Part shown: piece by piece, positions 63,112 through 64,000 of the stretch
Position numbering within the stretch: position 1 is the first letter of the stretch
How the letters are laid out: every line of letters starts with the position of its first letter
Assembly: GCA_012932865.1 (NCBI GenBank)
Contig: SAXG01000010.1
Location: forward strand, 372,001-436,000
Reading direction: 5' to 3'
DNA length: 64,000 nt
Origin: Amylostereum areolatum
Lineage: Eukaryota > Basidiomycota > Agaricomycetes > Russulales > Stereaceae
Notes under the pieces: generated by a model
Database searches by the model: none
What the model was told of the DNA's origin: nothing
What the model saw: the letters and a program-made list of their open reading frames with translations, nothing else
Translations under genes and position numbers: made by a program

Positions 63112-63335
63112 CTTGATCAGCATCCTCGGACCGGAGGTTTTGCACGTGACCTGATTGACGGAGATTTCCGGCTGGCAGCACCATCGGAGTTCTTGGACCG
63201 GAGGCAGATGCACGTGACTTGATTGACGGAAACTTCCGGCCAGCAGCGCCATCGCAGTCTTCAGACCGGTTGATGCACGTGACTGATCAACAGAAATCTC
63301 CGGTTGGCCACGCGATTGCGGGCCGGTGCAGATTT
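63112..63335 (+). repeat. ~66-bp tandem repeat with CACGTGAC and TTCCGG
   Basis: Three full and one partial unit, with CACGTG at 63,143, 63,211 and 63,276 (spacing 68 and 65 bp), each followed by TGATTGACGGA-type sequence, (T/C)TTCCGGC and GACCGG. No coding capacity. Confidence 0.75.
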
Positions 63336-63825
63336 CGTGCGTGACAAGTCGCGCCTCTCAAGCCTTCACCACCTCCTACCACTCCCGTCGTTCCCGCTAT
63401 TCCCGCTATTCCCGCCATCCCTGCTACTCCCATCCTCCTGATCCTCCTGTCTCCTTCTATACCGCCTTCCATGCTCTGCGCGTCTTCTGCGCAGACACGT
63501 GAGGCGCATGCAACCTTCATTCGTGACCACCATCTCCCGGTCTCCCACTTCACCATTTTGTCGGTGCCAAAGATGATCTTTCAGACCTTCGTGAGTAACT
63601 TGTCTCGTTTTTCTTCCTGTCACCGCTGCTCACTATCATATCTCGCCTTCATCCTCCCTGATTCATTGCACTCCTGGTCACCCCACCTCGTCCATGGCCT
63701 CCCTTCAATGCCTCCCTCCAACTTGTTCCCTCCCCCGCCCTATGCACGTTGCCCTCGCATATCCCCTACCTGGAACACCACCCTCGTCCGCCGCTCGCCT
63801 TTGTACGCCACCCGCCCTTGCCCTC

Positions 63826-63900
63826 CGCCTAGCCCGTCGCCTTGCCCTCGCCCTTGCCCGCCGCCTTGCCCTTGCCCTTGCCCTTGCCCTTGCCCGCCGT
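63826..63900 (+). repeat. (CTTGCC)n hexanucleotide tract
   Basis: Imperfect then perfect CTTGCC/CTCGCC repeats with CGCCGC interruptions. On the complementary strand it reads as Arg/Ala codons, which explains an Arg-Ala-rich open frame that is not a gene. Confidence 0.8.
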
Positions 63901-64000
63901 GTCGCCCGCTGCTTGCCGCTCGCTATGCTTCTATTCGAGCCGCTCTTGCCCCTCCCTTCGCATCCCTCCTCGCATTCCACGTTCTGCGCGTCTTCTGTGC

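Larger units (their letters stand above)
62103..64000. repeat. dispersed ~27-bp TCTGCGCAGAA...CGCGCAGAG motif
   Basis: Five copies: 62,108, 62,415 and 62,926 in plus orientation, 63,475 and 63,981 in minus orientation. Each joins TCTGCGCAGAA to ACGCGCAGAGCGT or close variants, with TCTGCGCAGA itself palindromic. Spacing 300-550 bp. The DNA around them is repeat-rich with no recognisable gene. Confidence 0.6.

Noticed and set aside
1..64000. tRNA genes
   Set aside because: I looked for GGTTCGAATCC-like B boxes with a matching A box and acceptor stem. Candidates such as 34,242 lie inside coding sequence and do not fold.

Overview
The window looks like nuclear DNA of a filamentous basidiomycete, probably an Agaricomycete. 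Evidence: a complete KDZ (Kyakuja/Dileera/Zisupton) transposase gene with its cysteine cluster, short introns (most 43-58 nt, a few up to about 80) with GT-AG borders, chromodomain-bearing Ty3/Gypsy elements, F-box proteins of mushroom type, and several gene families of the kind seen only in fungi. All assignments come from reading the sequence; no database search was run.

Region by region. About 0.9-19 kb is GC-rich and gene-bearing: a broken F-box-like gene, coiled-coil proteins (3.0-3.9 and 5.4-6.2 kb), spliced genes I do not recognise (6.3-7.1, 7.6-9.1, 11.5-13.1, 13.6-15.8, 16.4-18.8 kb) and a PIF1-type helicase gene with several frameshifts (9.3-11.5 kb). Between them lie a fold-back element, arrays of a GTTAAC-centred repeat, and a hairpin/CACGTG module shared upstream of two genes. 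At 20.2-24.0 kb is the KDZ transposase gene, whose 11 exons all join in phase to give about 1,099 residues. At 24.9-26.8 kb is an intact F-box gene.

From 27 to 57 kb mobile DNA dominates. A LINE fragment is hit by a small inverted-repeat element. A 10.3-kb Ty3/Gypsy chromovirus (27,956-38,221, coding on the minus strand) has diverged LTRs and, between its chromodomain and its 3' LTR, an extra 3-kb module: a coiled-coil/zinc-knuckle protein, a small basic protein and a single-pass membrane protein ending in the polypurine tract. Then follow decayed gag and pol remnants, two solo LTRs with perfect 5-bp target duplications, three non-autonomous hAT elements with perfect 8-bp target duplications (two validated by empty sites inside this same window) plus one diverged relative, a repeat carrying a 40-bp hairpin-forming minisatellite, and long purine-skewed minisatellites. 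The nesting gives a clear order of events: Ty3 gag-pol, then solo LTR, then hAT.

From 57.4 to 64 kb two more unrecognised spliced genes lie on the minus strand (57.4-58.8 and 60.9-61.9 kb), followed by repeat-rich DNA with a dispersed palindromic motif and a CACGTG-containing tandem repeat. The window shows no operon-like logic. Its main story is a gene-poor, transposon-rich fungal segment with layered insertions, and the most unusual candidate system is the 3' accessory module of the chromovirus.
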